Positions 10,063 through 18,190 of a DNA stretch of 20,812 nt are shown piece by piece (the stretch's first letter is position 1; each line of letters starts with the position of its first letter). Both the position numbers and the translations under genes were made by a program. The DNA lies in the NCBI GenBank assembly GCA_964512165.1, contig CAZEHQ010000052.1, forward strand, positions 1 through 20,812. Direction: 5' to 3'. The DNA is from UBA8231 sp964512165. Lineage in GTDB: Bacteria > Latescibacterota > UBA2968 > UBA8231. The notes under the pieces are model-generated. The model was not told where the DNA came from. It saw only the letters and a list, made by a program, of their open reading frames with translations, and made no database searches.

Positions 10063-11186
10063 CCGGATCGGAAAACGTGCTGCTCGTGGGGGGGTTCGCC
10101 CCCGGGCAGTCCCTGTGGAGCATCCAGCAGGGGTTCGAGGCCGCCGGCCTGCGGGTGGTCCACGCTCCCAGCCGGGGATGCATCGAGGCCCACCGGGAGC
10201 GGGACGCGCTGCTCGCCGCGGAGGAGGCGGACCGCATCCCGGCACCGGAGCGCTGGGACCTGCGCTACGCCGACGCCGGCGCCTTCGAGGAAGGGTTGGC
10301 CGGGCTCGTGCAGGAGCACCGGCCGGAGCTGCTGCTGTGGTGGTTCAGCAAGGACGACTGCCCCCCGGGGCTGGTCGCCTCCCTGCGGCGGCGGTTCCCC
10401 TGGCTGAAGACGGTGACCCACACCCAGGACGACCCCTGGGACGCGCTGCGCCATCCCGAGTACTCCCGCGAGTTCGAGTTCGTCGTCACCTGCTGCAAGG
10501 AGAGCGTCGAGGTCTACCGCGAGAGGGGGATCCGCGCCATCGTCCTCTACCCGCCGCCGGCCCGCCAGCTCCACGCCGTGGCCGAAGCCGCCCCCGACGA
10601 GGCGTGCGACTTCTCGGTCACCATCCTCTCCATCTACGCCCGCGGCGACAGCGACGGCCAGGCCTACCTGACCTCGCCCGATCCGGTGGAGCGCATCACC
10701 CATCCCATCGGCTTTCCCGACCAGCGGGTCCTGCGCCAGCAGGTCGTCGACACCGTGGCCGCCCTCGGGCGCACCCACGTCTACGGCGGTCTCGGTTTCG
10801 GCACCTTCGCCGGCATCCCGCGTTCGTGCTACCGCGGGTTCCGCACCTACCGCGAGCTGCCGGGGGTCTACCGGGCGACGAAGATCAACGTCAACCAGCA
10901 CAACTCGCCGCGCTCCCGCGGCTACCTGAACCAGCGCGACACGGCGATCACCGGCTCCGGAGGCTTCATGCTCACCGACTACGTGGAGGGCATGGAGGAG
11001 GAGTTCGACATCGGCCGCCAGATCGACACCTGGGAGACGGTGGAGGAGCTGCGCGACAAGGCCGCCTGGTGGCTGCGTCACGACGCCGAGCGCGAGGCGG
11101 CGGGCCGGGCCGCCCAGCGCCGGATCCTCGGCCGCTACGGAAACGACGCCTACGTGCGGCGGTTGCTGGAGTTCGTGCGGAGTTAG
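10059..11186 (+). CDS. CgeB-like glycosyltransferase family protein
   Basis: This 375-residue protein opens with a Rossmann-like strand (NVLLVGGFAPG) and has a GT-B-like layout. The first half carries the acidic stretch HTQDDPWDAL, as in DUF3880/CgeB-type proteins. The second half has YRATKINVNQHNSP, ITGSGGFMLTDY and a C-terminal helical WETVEELRDKAAWWL segment. These match the C-terminal glycosyl-transferase domain of spore maturation CgeB-like proteins. The acceptor and sugar donor are not predictable. It would act in the cytoplasm. The ATG overlaps the methyltransferase stop as ATGA, so it should be translated together with it. It is convergent with the alcohol dehydrogenase gene across 42 bp, where I see no clear terminator. 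Confidence 0.8.
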   Translation: MTGSENVLLVGGFAPGQSLWSIQQGFEAAGLRVVHAPSRGCIEAHRERDALLAAEEADRIPAPERWDLRYADAGAFEEGLAGLVQEHRPELLLWWFSKDDCPPGLVASLRRRFPWLKTVTHTQDDPWDALRHPEYSREFEFVVTCCKESVEVYRERGIRAIVLYPPPARQLHAVAEAAPDEACDFSVTILSIYARGDSDGQAYLTSPDPVERITHPIGFPDQRVLRQQVVDTVAALGRTHVYGGLGFGTFAGIPRSCYRGFRTYRELPGVYRATKINVNQHNSPRSRGYLNQRDTAITGSGGFMLTDYVEGMEEEFDIGRQIDTWETVEELRDKAAWWLRHDAEREAAGRAAQRRILGRYGNDAYVRRLLEFVRS

Positions 11187-11228
11187 CGGCCCATGCCGGA
11201 CCGCGCCGGGATCAGCCGAGGCCGGGGA

Positions 11229-12278
11229 TCACCAGGTGTCGATGACGGTGAAGCCGAGTGTGCCGAAACCGGTCATCTCCTCCAGCACGCCCGCCGCCGC
11301 GTCGACGCTCACCGTGGAGCTCACCAACCGCCGCGGCTCGAGCCGGCCCGAGGCGACCAGGGCCAGCAGGCCGGGGTAGCCGGTGGTGGGACACCCGAGG
11401 CTGGTGACGAAGCTGATCTCGTTGCGGATCATGTCGTCCACGGGCAGGGCCATGTGGCCCTCTTCCGCCTCCTCCTCCGGCGTCGACATGCCGATCTGCA
11501 GGTGACGGGCGCCCTTGCGCAGGCTGGCCAGACCGGGGAGGGCGGTCTTCGACGAGCCGAGGGCGTCGAGGCTGAGATCGGCGCCGCCGCCGCAGAGATC
11601 GCGCACGGCCTCCGCGGCGTCGCAGTGGCGGGCGTCGACACCGGCGGCGGCGCCTTCCTCGCGGGCGCGGGCGAGCTTGGCTTCGTCGATGTCCACGGCG
11701 ATCACGCGGGCCCCCAGGGCGGAGGCGATCTGCACCGCCGAGAGCCCGATGCCGCCGGCCCCGAAGACCGCCACCCACTCGCCGGGGGCCAGCCGGGCGC
11801 GGTCGACCAGGCCGTGCCAGGCGGTCATGTAGCGGCATCCGAGGGCCGCGGCGCTGAGGAAGTCCACCTCCTCGGGCAGGCGCACGAGGTTGGCCTCGGC
11901 TGCCGGCACGCGCACGTAGCGGCCGTAGCCGCCGTCGAAGGTGATGCCGATGACGCCGTTGGCCTTGCAGATGTTGGAGCGGCCGCCGTAGCAGTGCTCG
12001 CAGTGGCCGCAGGCCATGTGGAAGGGCAGGGTCACGCGGTCGCCGGCGGCGAAGGAGCGGACCCCGGCGCCCACCTCCTCGACGACGCCGCCGAGCTCGT
12101 GGCCCAGCACCCTGGGCGGTTCCACCGAGGGCCAGTCGCCGCGCCAGGCGTGCCAGTCGCTGCGGCAGATCCCGCAGGCCTCGACGCGGACCACGGCGGA
12201 CTCGGGCGTCGGCTCTGGCTGGGCCAGTTCCCGCACCCGCAGGGGCGCGCCGAACTCTGTCAGGACTGCGGCTCTCAT
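11229..12278 (-). CDS. Zinc-dependent alcohol dehydrogenase (MDR family)
   Basis: This 349-residue medium-chain dehydrogenase has predicted catalytic-zinc ligands Cys35, His60-Glu61 and Cys148. The structural-zinc cysteines are 90, 93, 96 and 104. The nucleotide motif is GAGGIG (173-178), and Asp196 at the end of the second strand favours NAD over NADP. The substrate is unknown; sugar alcohols or primary/secondary alcohols are both possible. The ATG at 12278 is chosen. A TTG three codons upstream (12287) is possible, but neither has a good Shine-Dalgarno sequence. The gene is divergent from the symporter, and the shared spacer holds a direct repeat and a hairpin, so the two may be co-regulated. 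Confidence 0.92.
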   Translation of the reverse strand: MRAAVLTEFGAPLRVRELAQPEPTPESAVVRVEACGICRSDWHAWRGDWPSVEPPRVLGHELGGVVEEVGAGVRSFAAGDRVTLPFHMACGHCEHCYGGRSNICKANGVIGITFDGGYGRYVRVPAAEANLVRLPEEVDFLSAAALGCRYMTAWHGLVDRARLAPGEWVAVFGAGGIGLSAVQIASALGARVIAVDIDEAKLARAREEGAAAGVDARHCDAAEAVRDLCGGGADLSLDALGSSKTALPGLASLRKGARHLQIGMSTPEEEAEEGHMALPVDDMIRNEISFVTSLGCPTTGYPGLLALVASGRLEPRRLVSSTVSVDAAAGVLEEMTGFGTLGFTVIDTW

Positions 12279-12308
12279 GGCGCCCAAGGATACCGGTCAT
12301 GCATGCCG

Positions 12309-12370
12309 GGGACAACATCCTGGGCGGCGTCACCGTCGCCATCCCGCCCTCCCGGTCTGGGACAACATCC
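12309..12370 (+). repeat. Perfect 12-bp direct repeat in divergent spacer
   Basis: GGGACAACATCC occurs at 12309-12320 and again at 12359-12370, exactly 50 bp apart start to start. By simple counting, a 12-mer repeated by chance inside a 182-bp spacer is very unlikely. The left copy begins 31 bp upstream of the alcohol dehydrogenase start and the right copy ends 90 bp before the symporter start. It is a candidate operator for one regulator acting on both genes. No regulator gene lies next to it in this window. Confidence 0.65.
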
Positions 12371-12381
12371 GCCGGCGAGCC

Positions 12382-12420
12382 GTGAGGGGCCCGCCGGACC
12401 GGCGCGGCGGGATCCTCACC
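12382..12420 (+). promoter_or_regulatory. Strong leader hairpin upstream of the symporter
   Basis: Bases 12382-12396 pair with 12405-12419: fifteen positions with one mismatch (12389/12412) and one G-U, closing an 8-base loop. The outer arms are GTGAGG and CCTCAC; the inner arms are CCGCC and GGCGG. A second short palindrome, CCGCCGGGCGG, begins at 12419. No U-run follows, so it is not a standard intrinsic terminator. It would sit in the symporter 5' leader, 41 bases before the ATG, and could be a DNA operator, an RNA stability element or an attenuator part. Confidence 0.5.
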
Positions 12421-12460
12421 GCCGGGCGGTCGGGGCGTCCGGCCCCCTGAAGGAAGCCGC

Positions 12461-14170
12461 ATGACCACTCTCGACTGGGCCGTCGTCGCCGTCCTCAACG
12501 GCGGCATCGTCCTCTACAGCCTGATCGCCTTCCGCCACAAGGGCGAGAGCTTCGACTGGTACCTGGCGGCCAAGTCGATGCCCTGGTGGGTGATCGGCCT
12601 CTCCGCCTTCGGCACCGCCGTCGACAGCGGCGACTACGTGGGCATCGTGGGCGGCTCGTACACCCTCGGGCTGTCGCAGCTGTCGCAGTGGTGGCTGGGC
12701 ATCGCCGTGGGCTGGATGGTGCTGGGCTTCTTCGTCATCGTGCCCATGTACCGCTCCGGCGTGTTCACCAACGCCGAGTGGCTGGAGTTCCGCTTCGGAC
12801 CGGCGGCGAGGGTCATGGCGGTGCTGATCAACGTGCAGTCCCGCACCAACGTCCTGGGCAACATCTACTACTCCATGTTCCTCGTCCTCAACGTCGTCGC
12901 CGGCCTGTCGCCGGGGACCTGCTGGCTCGTCGTCGCCGCGGTGGCGTCCACCTCGGCCCTCTACCTGGTGCGCGGCGGCCTGCGCGCCGGCGTCCTCACC
13001 GACGCCCTGCAGAGCCTGACCATGATCGTCGCCTCCTTCGTCCTGTGGGGGTTCGTCTACTCCGCCATGGGCGGCTGGGACGGCGTCGCCATGCGCCTGG
13101 AGGCGGTGGAGAGCGGGCTCTCCGACCGTCTGCTGCACGTGGGCGGGTACGGTCCCGAGGGGGTGCCGCCCATCCTCGTCGTCTTCGGTTTCCTGGTCGT
13201 GCTCACCACGTACGTCCTCATCAACCAGTACGAGGCGATCCGCTTCCTCGGGGCGCGCTCCGAGTGGGACTTCAAGATGGCCGTCGTCGTCGCCAGCCTG
13301 GCCACCGCCGTCTGCCTGTTCTTCAACGTCACCCTCGGGCCGATGGCGCGGGCCGAGTTCCCGGGCCTGGACGTGGTCGACGAGGCCTATCCGCGCATGA
13401 TCGTCGAGTACCTGCCCGCCGGTCTGGTGGGCCTGGTGGTGGCCGGGCTCGTGGCCGCCGCCTACTCGACCTTCGACTCCATCGGCATCGGCATCTCCTC
13501 CCTCTTCGTGCGCGACATCTACGCCCGCTTCCTGGTGCGCCGGGGCAGCGACGCTCACTACACGAAGGTGGGGCGCATCTCCGTGCCCTTCATCCTCGCC
13601 CTCGGCTTCGCCTACGTCCCCTTCCTCGAGGGGGGCATGCTCCTGTTCTACCTGCGTCTCGCCGGCGCCATCGCCGTGCCGCTGATGACGGTGATCCTCA
13701 TGGGGGTCTTCACGACGGTGCACCGCGAGACGGGGATCGTCGGCCTGGCGGTGGGCCTGACGTACGGCGCCTCGGCGATCCTCGGAGAGGCGCGCGGGTG
13801 GCCGCTGCCGGTGTGGTACACCGACCTGTGGTGGGCCTACCTGTGGAACCTGGTGCTGCCGGCGGCCAGCATGTGGGTCGTGTCGAAGGGGATCGATGTC
13901 CGCCGGGGCCGGCTGACGAGGGAGGAGCTGCGGGGACTGGTCTGGTCGCGGGAGGACGACGATCCGGCCGGCTTGAGAGAGTCGATGTCCGGCCGCCTTG
14001 CACGGCTCCAGGGGACCTGGCTCCACCGGACCCTCACCCAGGCGCCGGTGCGCCCCCGGTACCCCTTCCGCGTGGGTCCCGCCGGGCCGGTGTGGTACCG
14101 CCGGCCGGGTCTGTGGGCCGGCGCCTATCTCGCCGTGGCCGTCTACCTGCTGTTCGTCGTCCTCTGGTAG
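12461..14170 (+). CDS. Sodium:solute symporter (SSS family)
   Basis: This 569-residue integral membrane protein has about 13 hydrophobic segments and the layout of the SSS/SGLT family. The conserved sodium-site region appears as AAAYSTFDS around 332-340, and an early GTAVDSGDYVG segment corresponds to the first broken helix. The C-terminus has a long cytoplasmic linker (about 475-545) followed by a last transmembrane helix. It would import a solute with Na+, probably a sugar, sugar acid or related carboxylate given the heparinase-like and alcohol dehydrogenase neighbours, but the substrate cannot be read from sequence. The ATG is preceded by AAGGA with good spacing. It is convergent with the heparinase-like gene, 28 bp between stops. 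Confidence 0.9.
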   Translation: MTTLDWAVVAVLNGGIVLYSLIAFRHKGESFDWYLAAKSMPWWVIGLSAFGTAVDSGDYVGIVGGSYTLGLSQLSQWWLGIAVGWMVLGFFVIVPMYRSGVFTNAEWLEFRFGPAARVMAVLINVQSRTNVLGNIYYSMFLVLNVVAGLSPGTCWLVVAAVASTSALYLVRGGLRAGVLTDALQSLTMIVASFVLWGFVYSAMGGWDGVAMRLEAVESGLSDRLLHVGGYGPEGVPPILVVFGFLVVLTTYVLINQYEAIRFLGARSEWDFKMAVVVASLATAVCLFFNVTLGPMARAEFPGLDVVDEAYPRMIVEYLPAGLVGLVVAGLVAAAYSTFDSIGIGISSLFVRDIYARFLVRRGSDAHYTKVGRISVPFILALGFAYVPFLEGGMLLFYLRLAGAIAVPLMTVILMGVFTTVHRETGIVGLAVGLTYGASAILGEARGWPLPVWYTDLWWAYLWNLVLPAASMWVVSKGIDVRRGRLTREELRGLVWSREDDDPAGLRESMSGRLARLQGTWLHRTLTQAPVRPRYPFRVGPAGPVWYRRPGLWAGAYLAVAVYLLFVVLW

Positions 14171-14183
14171 CGAGGGCGCCGGG

Positions 14184-14197
14184 GCCCGCCGCCGGGC
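14184..14197. terminator. Possible short bidirectional hairpin
   Basis: GCCCG and CGGGC form a 5-bp stem with a 4-base loop in the 28-bp gap between two convergent stop codons. It is short and lacks U-runs on either strand, so a terminator role rests mainly on its position. Confidence 0.2.
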
Positions 14198-14198
14198 T

Positions 14199-17100
14199 TC
14201 AGCCGAAGGAGTGGGCGGCCATGCGGCCGTCGTCGAGGACGCAGATCAGCCGGCTCCCGGCGGCTTCCAACCGCCGGACCTCGCCGCCCGTCCACAGTTC
14301 CCCCGTCACCTCGCCGTCGGCGTTCACCCGCAGCAGGCGGCCGCCCTCGGCGGCGAGGACGACATCCTCCCCGAGCCGCGTCGACGCGCGGATCCACTCG
14401 CAGGGATGGGAGTGGCGGCGCAGGGTCCCGTCGGGGTCCAGGCAGTAGAGGTCACCGAAGCCGCTGGCCGCCACCACGCCGCCGGGCAGCACCTCCAGAG
14501 CCACCACCTCTCCGACGATGTTCAACTGCCAGAGCTCCCCTCCGGCGCGCGGCTCGACGGCGAAGAGCCAGCCGTCCTCGGTGCCGTAGACGATCTCGCG
14601 GATCCCGTCCCCGTTCAGGTCCGCCAGCCGCATCCGCGTCAGGTGGATCCCCCGCCTCGGCGTGGTGGCGTTGCCCTCGGAACCGACCTGCTCGAGGGTG
14701 GACCAGCGGAAGGCGCCGTCGTAGTCGTGCACGGTGAGCGGCGTCGAGTAGGTGGTGCCCACGATCACCTCGGCGCGGCCGTCGCCGTCGGCGTCGGCGG
14801 CCTCCAGGGCGGTGATGACGTGGTAGCGGATCCAGCGGGCCCACTTCGGCGAGCCCCCGGGGGTGAAGACGTTGACGAACCACCCCGCCGTGCCCGCGAG
14901 GAGGCTGGGCTCGCCGTCGCCTTCCAGGTCGGCCACGGTCAGTGCGGTAACCGGGGAGACCGAGCCGTAGAGGTTCTTCAGCGGCCGCCGCCAGCGCTCG
15001 CGGCCGCTGCCGCCGTCGAGGACGATCAGCTCCGACGCCGCCGAGCCGACCAGGGCCTCCTGGACCCCGTCGCCGTCGATGTCCGCCCACAGCAGCGCCG
15101 AGGCCGGCGACTCCAGGCGCACCCGCCAGGCCTCGTCGCCGCTGCCGGCGTCCAGCTTCACCACGTCGCCGCTGTCGCCGCCGGCGAGGAGATGGGCCGC
15201 TTCCCCGGAGCCGGTGGCGGCCACGGGAGCGTTGGCGCCGCCGCCAAGGCGGTGCTCCCAGAGGGGCGGTGCGGCGCGGAACTCCCGGACGGGAACCGCC
15301 GTCGGCGGGGAGACAGCCGCCCGTGGCGAAGGCGCCGTGGAGTGGACGGTATGTGTCTCCACCACGGGGCGGCCGTCCTCGAGAGCCACCACCGCCTCCT
15401 CGGTGCCGTCGCGGATGCGCAGCCCGCCTCCGGAGAGGGGCTCGGCCTCGACCTTGCCGTGCGGGGTGAAGAGGTGCACGAAGAGGAGCGATTCCCCTTC
15501 CCGCAGGCGGCGGCGGACCTTCCGGTGCACCACGTGGAGGGGCCCGCGGTGATGGGGATAGCCTCCCCAGGGGCCGCCGGGGTCCTCGACGATCTCGGCG
15601 GCGGACTCGTCCGCGCACAGCAGGAACAGCTCCGCGTCCCCCTGGCGCAGCCGCAGGCGCCCCGGGCCGCCGTCCACGTCTCCCACGACGCGCCACAGGC
15701 AGCGGCAGCGGTAGTCGCCCGGCTCGCGGCAGAGCAGCTCGTCCACCACGGCGAGGTAGCGCCCCTTGCGCCAGATCAGGCTGCGCCGCCAGTCGAGGCC
15801 GTTGTAGCCCGCGGCCTCGCTCTGCACGATCCCCCACTCCTCCTCGTCGCGCTCCACGGTGAGGCGCGCCAGCGGCGGGATGACGACGCCGTCGCCGGGC
15901 GGGTCGAGGACCCCGGCGCCGTCGCGCAGCACGGTGACGCTGTTGTGGAACCGCGGCGCCGCGCGGATGTAGTCGCCGTCGGCGAGCCAGGCCCGGTTCC
16001 CCCATGTCAGCCGCAGGATGGCGTTCGTGTCCTCGTGGCCGTGGCAGAAGGTGCCCACGCCCTCCAGCAGGGCGTACTCGTCGTCCGGCGCGAAGCCCGC
16101 CCGGAGGCTGAGCTTGTCGAAGTAGCGTCCGCCGGGCTCAGGGCGGTATCCCTCGGGGACCGAGGCCTCCACCCAGCGGCGGGCGGCCTCGGGCAGGTCC
16201 AGCGCCGTGACGCCCAGCAGCTCCCCGGGCAGCTCGGGCTCCACCCCTTCGAGGGTGAATCCCTCCTCGGTGGCCTCGACGCTGGCGCGCCAGCTCTCCA
16301 TCCCGTGGCTCAGGTTCGGGCGCTTGCCCTCTCCGAGCCAGTTGAGCAGCCACAGGTGGCCGGGATCCCGGGTGCGCCAGAGGGAGGCCAGCAGCGGCCA
16401 CAGGTGCAGACGCCAGCCGCCGCGCTCGAAGGCGGAGAACCCGCTGCTGTCGCCGTACCCGACCTCGCTGCGCAGGTTGTCGGTGGTGATCGCCGCCAGC
16501 CGGCAGAGATCGTCCACGGGACCCCCGTCCACGAACCGGTAATCGCCGCGGGCGAGCAGGTAGTCGTTGGTGTGGCGCGGCGTCAGCCACACATAGCCGA
16601 CGCCGGCGTCGTCGTTGGGCTTGTACCCGGAGGCCTGGCCCTCGAAGATGCGCTCCACCCGCCGGGCGGCCTCGGCGAACTCGGTGATGCCGTGGCGGCG
16701 GGAGAGGTAGTCGTGCCCCGCCGCCAGGTTGAGGCCGATGAAGGTCACGTGGTTCTGCCGCGGCAGGCCGTCGGGGTTGACCTCCTCCCGCAGGTAGAAC
16801 AGGCCGGCCAGGTGCCGCAGCAGCTCGACGAACATCTCCACCACCGCCTCCCGTTGGGAAGACGTGTACACGGGGTCGTCCTCCACCAGCTCCCACAGGT
16901 GGATGAACAGGTCGAGATGGAAGAAGTCGTGGTACTCCTCGGGATGGCGGAGGCGCTGGTCGCGCCAGGGCCGCAGGGAACCGGCGAAGACCGGCGCCGC
17001 CAGCCGGCCCCAGGTCTCGTGGCCGCTGAGGTAGTGGTTCCAGAGCCAGGACTGCAGGCGGCCGCCGCGGAAGGGCGAGGCCACCCAGCCGGCGTCCCAG

Positions 17101-17597
17101 AGATCCAGGTCGCGCTGCACGAGGGCGTCGATCTCGTCGTCGGCGGGCGGCTCCGGGAGTCCCGGCAGGCGGCGGGCGGAGACGCGGCCAAGGCGGCCGC
17201 CGCTTGCCTCGACGATGCGGGTCAGCTCCTCGACGGCGGCGCCCAACCCGGCCTCGCCGCTGGCGCCGGCGACGATGGCGCCGGGGCCGTGGCCGAGGGG
17301 ATCGCGGACCGAGGTCAGGAGAAAGTGATCGCCGCCGGGGAACAGGGTGTCGGCGAAGCAGCGCCGGGCGTTGTAGAGCCGGGTCACGGCGGCGTTGTTC
17401 GCCATGTGCCCGCAGGCGATGACGCGGTGGTCGCGGAACAGGGCCTCGCTGAACCCGCGGTGAGGGATGAGGGGGGCCCCGCAGGCGTCGGCCAGCCGCT
17501 GCGCCGGGGGCATCTCCTGCCAGCCGTCGGGCACGACGACGACGGTGGGATCGCTCAGATCGACGGGGTCGGGCTCTCGGGGCGGAAGCTTGGCCAT
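14199..17597 (-). CDS. Heparinase II/III-like protein with C-terminal FG-GAP/PQQ-type propeller
   Basis: The protein has 1132 residues. Residues about 15-135 resemble an alpha/beta domain seen at the front of some glycosidases (HFLLTSVRDPLG near 91-102). Residues about 150-470 are a largely helical toroid, as in polysaccharide lyases. Residues about 485-770 match the heparinase II/III beta-sandwich, with FCHGHEDTN (517-525) holding the likely catalytic or metal-site histidines. Residues about 775-1132 are a beta-propeller whose blades carry calcium-type loops: IDGDG (840), LEGDG (891), ADGDG (936) and LNGDG (994). The protein probably acts on uronate-containing or related polysaccharide, as a lyase or a binding enzyme. 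No signal peptide is seen after the ATG at 17597, which has GGAG 8 bases upstream, so either export is non-classical or the protein is intracellular. Confidence 0.82.
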   Translation of the reverse strand: MAKLPPREPDPVDLSDPTVVVVPDGWQEMPPAQRLADACGAPLIPHRGFSEALFRDHRVIACGHMANNAAVTRLYNARRCFADTLFPGGDHFLLTSVRDPLGHGPGAIVAGASGEAGLGAAVEELTRIVEASGGRLGRVSARRLPGLPEPPADDEIDALVQRDLDLWDAGWVASPFRGGRLQSWLWNHYLSGHETWGRLAAPVFAGSLRPWRDQRLRHPEEYHDFFHLDLFIHLWELVEDDPVYTSSQREAVVEMFVELLRHLAGLFYLREEVNPDGLPRQNHVTFIGLNLAAGHDYLSRRHGITEFAEAARRVERIFEGQASGYKPNDDAGVGYVWLTPRHTNDYLLARGDYRFVDGGPVDDLCRLAAITTDNLRSEVGYGDSSGFSAFERGGWRLHLWPLLASLWRTRDPGHLWLLNWLGEGKRPNLSHGMESWRASVEATEEGFTLEGVEPELPGELLGVTALDLPEAARRWVEASVPEGYRPEPGGRYFDKLSLRAGFAPDDEYALLEGVGTFCHGHEDTNAILRLTWGNRAWLADGDYIRAAPRFHNSVTVLRDGAGVLDPPGDGVVIPPLARLTVERDEEEWGIVQSEAAGYNGLDWRRSLIWRKGRYLAVVDELLCREPGDYRCRCLWRVVGDVDGGPGRLRLRQGDAELFLLCADESAAEIVEDPGGPWGGYPHHRGPLHVVHRKVRRRLREGESLLFVHLFTPHGKVEAEPLSGGGLRIRDGTEEAVVALEDGRPVVETHTVHSTAPSPRAAVSPPTAVPVREFRAAPPLWEHRLGGGANAPVAATGSGEAAHLLAGGDSGDVVKLDAGSGDEAWRVRLESPASALLWADIDGDGVQEALVGSAASELIVLDGGSGRERWRRPLKNLYGSVSPVTALTVADLEGDGEPSLLAGTAGWFVNVFTPGGSPKWARWIRYHVITALEAADADGDGRAEVIVGTTYSTPLTVHDYDGAFRWSTLEQVGSEGNATTPRRGIHLTRMRLADLNGDGIREIVYGTEDGWLFAVEPRAGGELWQLNIVGEVVALEVLPGGVVAASGFGDLYCLDPDGTLRRHSHPCEWIRASTRLGEDVVLAAEGGRLLRVNADGEVTGELWTGGEVRRLEAAGSRLICVLDDGRMAAHSFG

Positions 17598-17653
17598 CGG
17601 GTGGTCTCCAGTTCCCGGCTATAGAGGACACTCTCGGCACCAGGGAGCAACGC
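17598..17653. promoter_or_regulatory. Short divergent promoter region
   Basis: These 56 bp lie between the divergent heparinase-like and pentapeptide-repeat genes. Both genes have good Shine-Dalgarno sequences here. The only A/T-rich core is the palindrome CTATAG at 17619-17624, which could serve as a -10 element on either strand. No convincing -35 partner was found. Confidence 0.3.
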
Positions 17654-18186
17654 GTGGCACGGGAAGAGCACGTCTCCCTCGTCAAGAGGGGGATGAAAGT
17701 CTGGAACCACTGGCGGCGGGACAATCCCGGGGTGCGGCCCGACCTCTGCTCGGCAGACCTGAAGGGCCTCGACGGCACCGGCATGGACCTGTCGGGGGCC
17801 CTGCTCTCGTGGCGATCCTCGACGGCGCCGACTTCACCGGGGCGAATCTGCGGCAGGCCGACATCAGCAGCGCCAACCTGACGGAAGCCGGCCTGGCTCG
17901 CGCTGATCTGCACGGCGCCGACGGCCGCGGCTCGAATCTCAGCCGGGCGGATCTGCGGGGGGCCGATCTGGGGGGCGTGGACCTGCGCAGCGCGCTACTG
18001 GTAGGCGCCGACCTCGACGGAACGGATCTGTCCGGCGCCAATCTGAGCAGCACCCTGCTGCAGAAGGCGCGCAATTTGGAGATCGCCCAGTTGTGCAGCG
18101 CCCGCACCCTGTGGCTGGCGGAGCTGGGCGAGCGTCTGGACCTGGCGCGGCAACACTGTCCTCACCTGCTGGCACGCCCGGCCTGA
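17654..18186 (+). pseudogene. Pentapeptide-repeat protein gene interrupted by a one-base frameshift
   Basis: The GTG at 17654, with GGAG 6 bases upstream, opens a reading frame typical of the N-terminus of this family (EEHVSLVKRGMKVWNHWR, then PDLCSADL). After about 51 residues the frame must shift by one base, between 17808 and 17809, to continue as AILDG ADFTG ANLRQ ADISS ANLTE and on through about 17 further A(D/N)LxX units. One missing base there restores unbroken five-residue periodicity (MDLSG, ALLSV, AILDG, ADFTG). The restored product would be about 177 residues and would fold as a right-handed quadrilateral beta-helix. Its function is unknown; such proteins can be DNA mimics or scaffolds. 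Either a true frameshift mutation or a consensus error explains it. Confidence 0.75.
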
Positions 18187-18190
18187 TCCC

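Noticed and set aside
9184..11186. Restriction-modification or phage-defence system around the methyltransferase
   Set aside because: No nuclease, helicase or specificity subunit is adjacent, and the flanking genes are a transpeptidase and a glycosyltransferase. Only a modification role can be supported.
13998..17624. 1208-codon plus-strand open frame opposite the heparinase-like gene
   Set aside because: It is also a mirror frame: repetitive composition, no motifs, and it overlaps the tail of the symporter. High GC makes stop codons rare in such frames.
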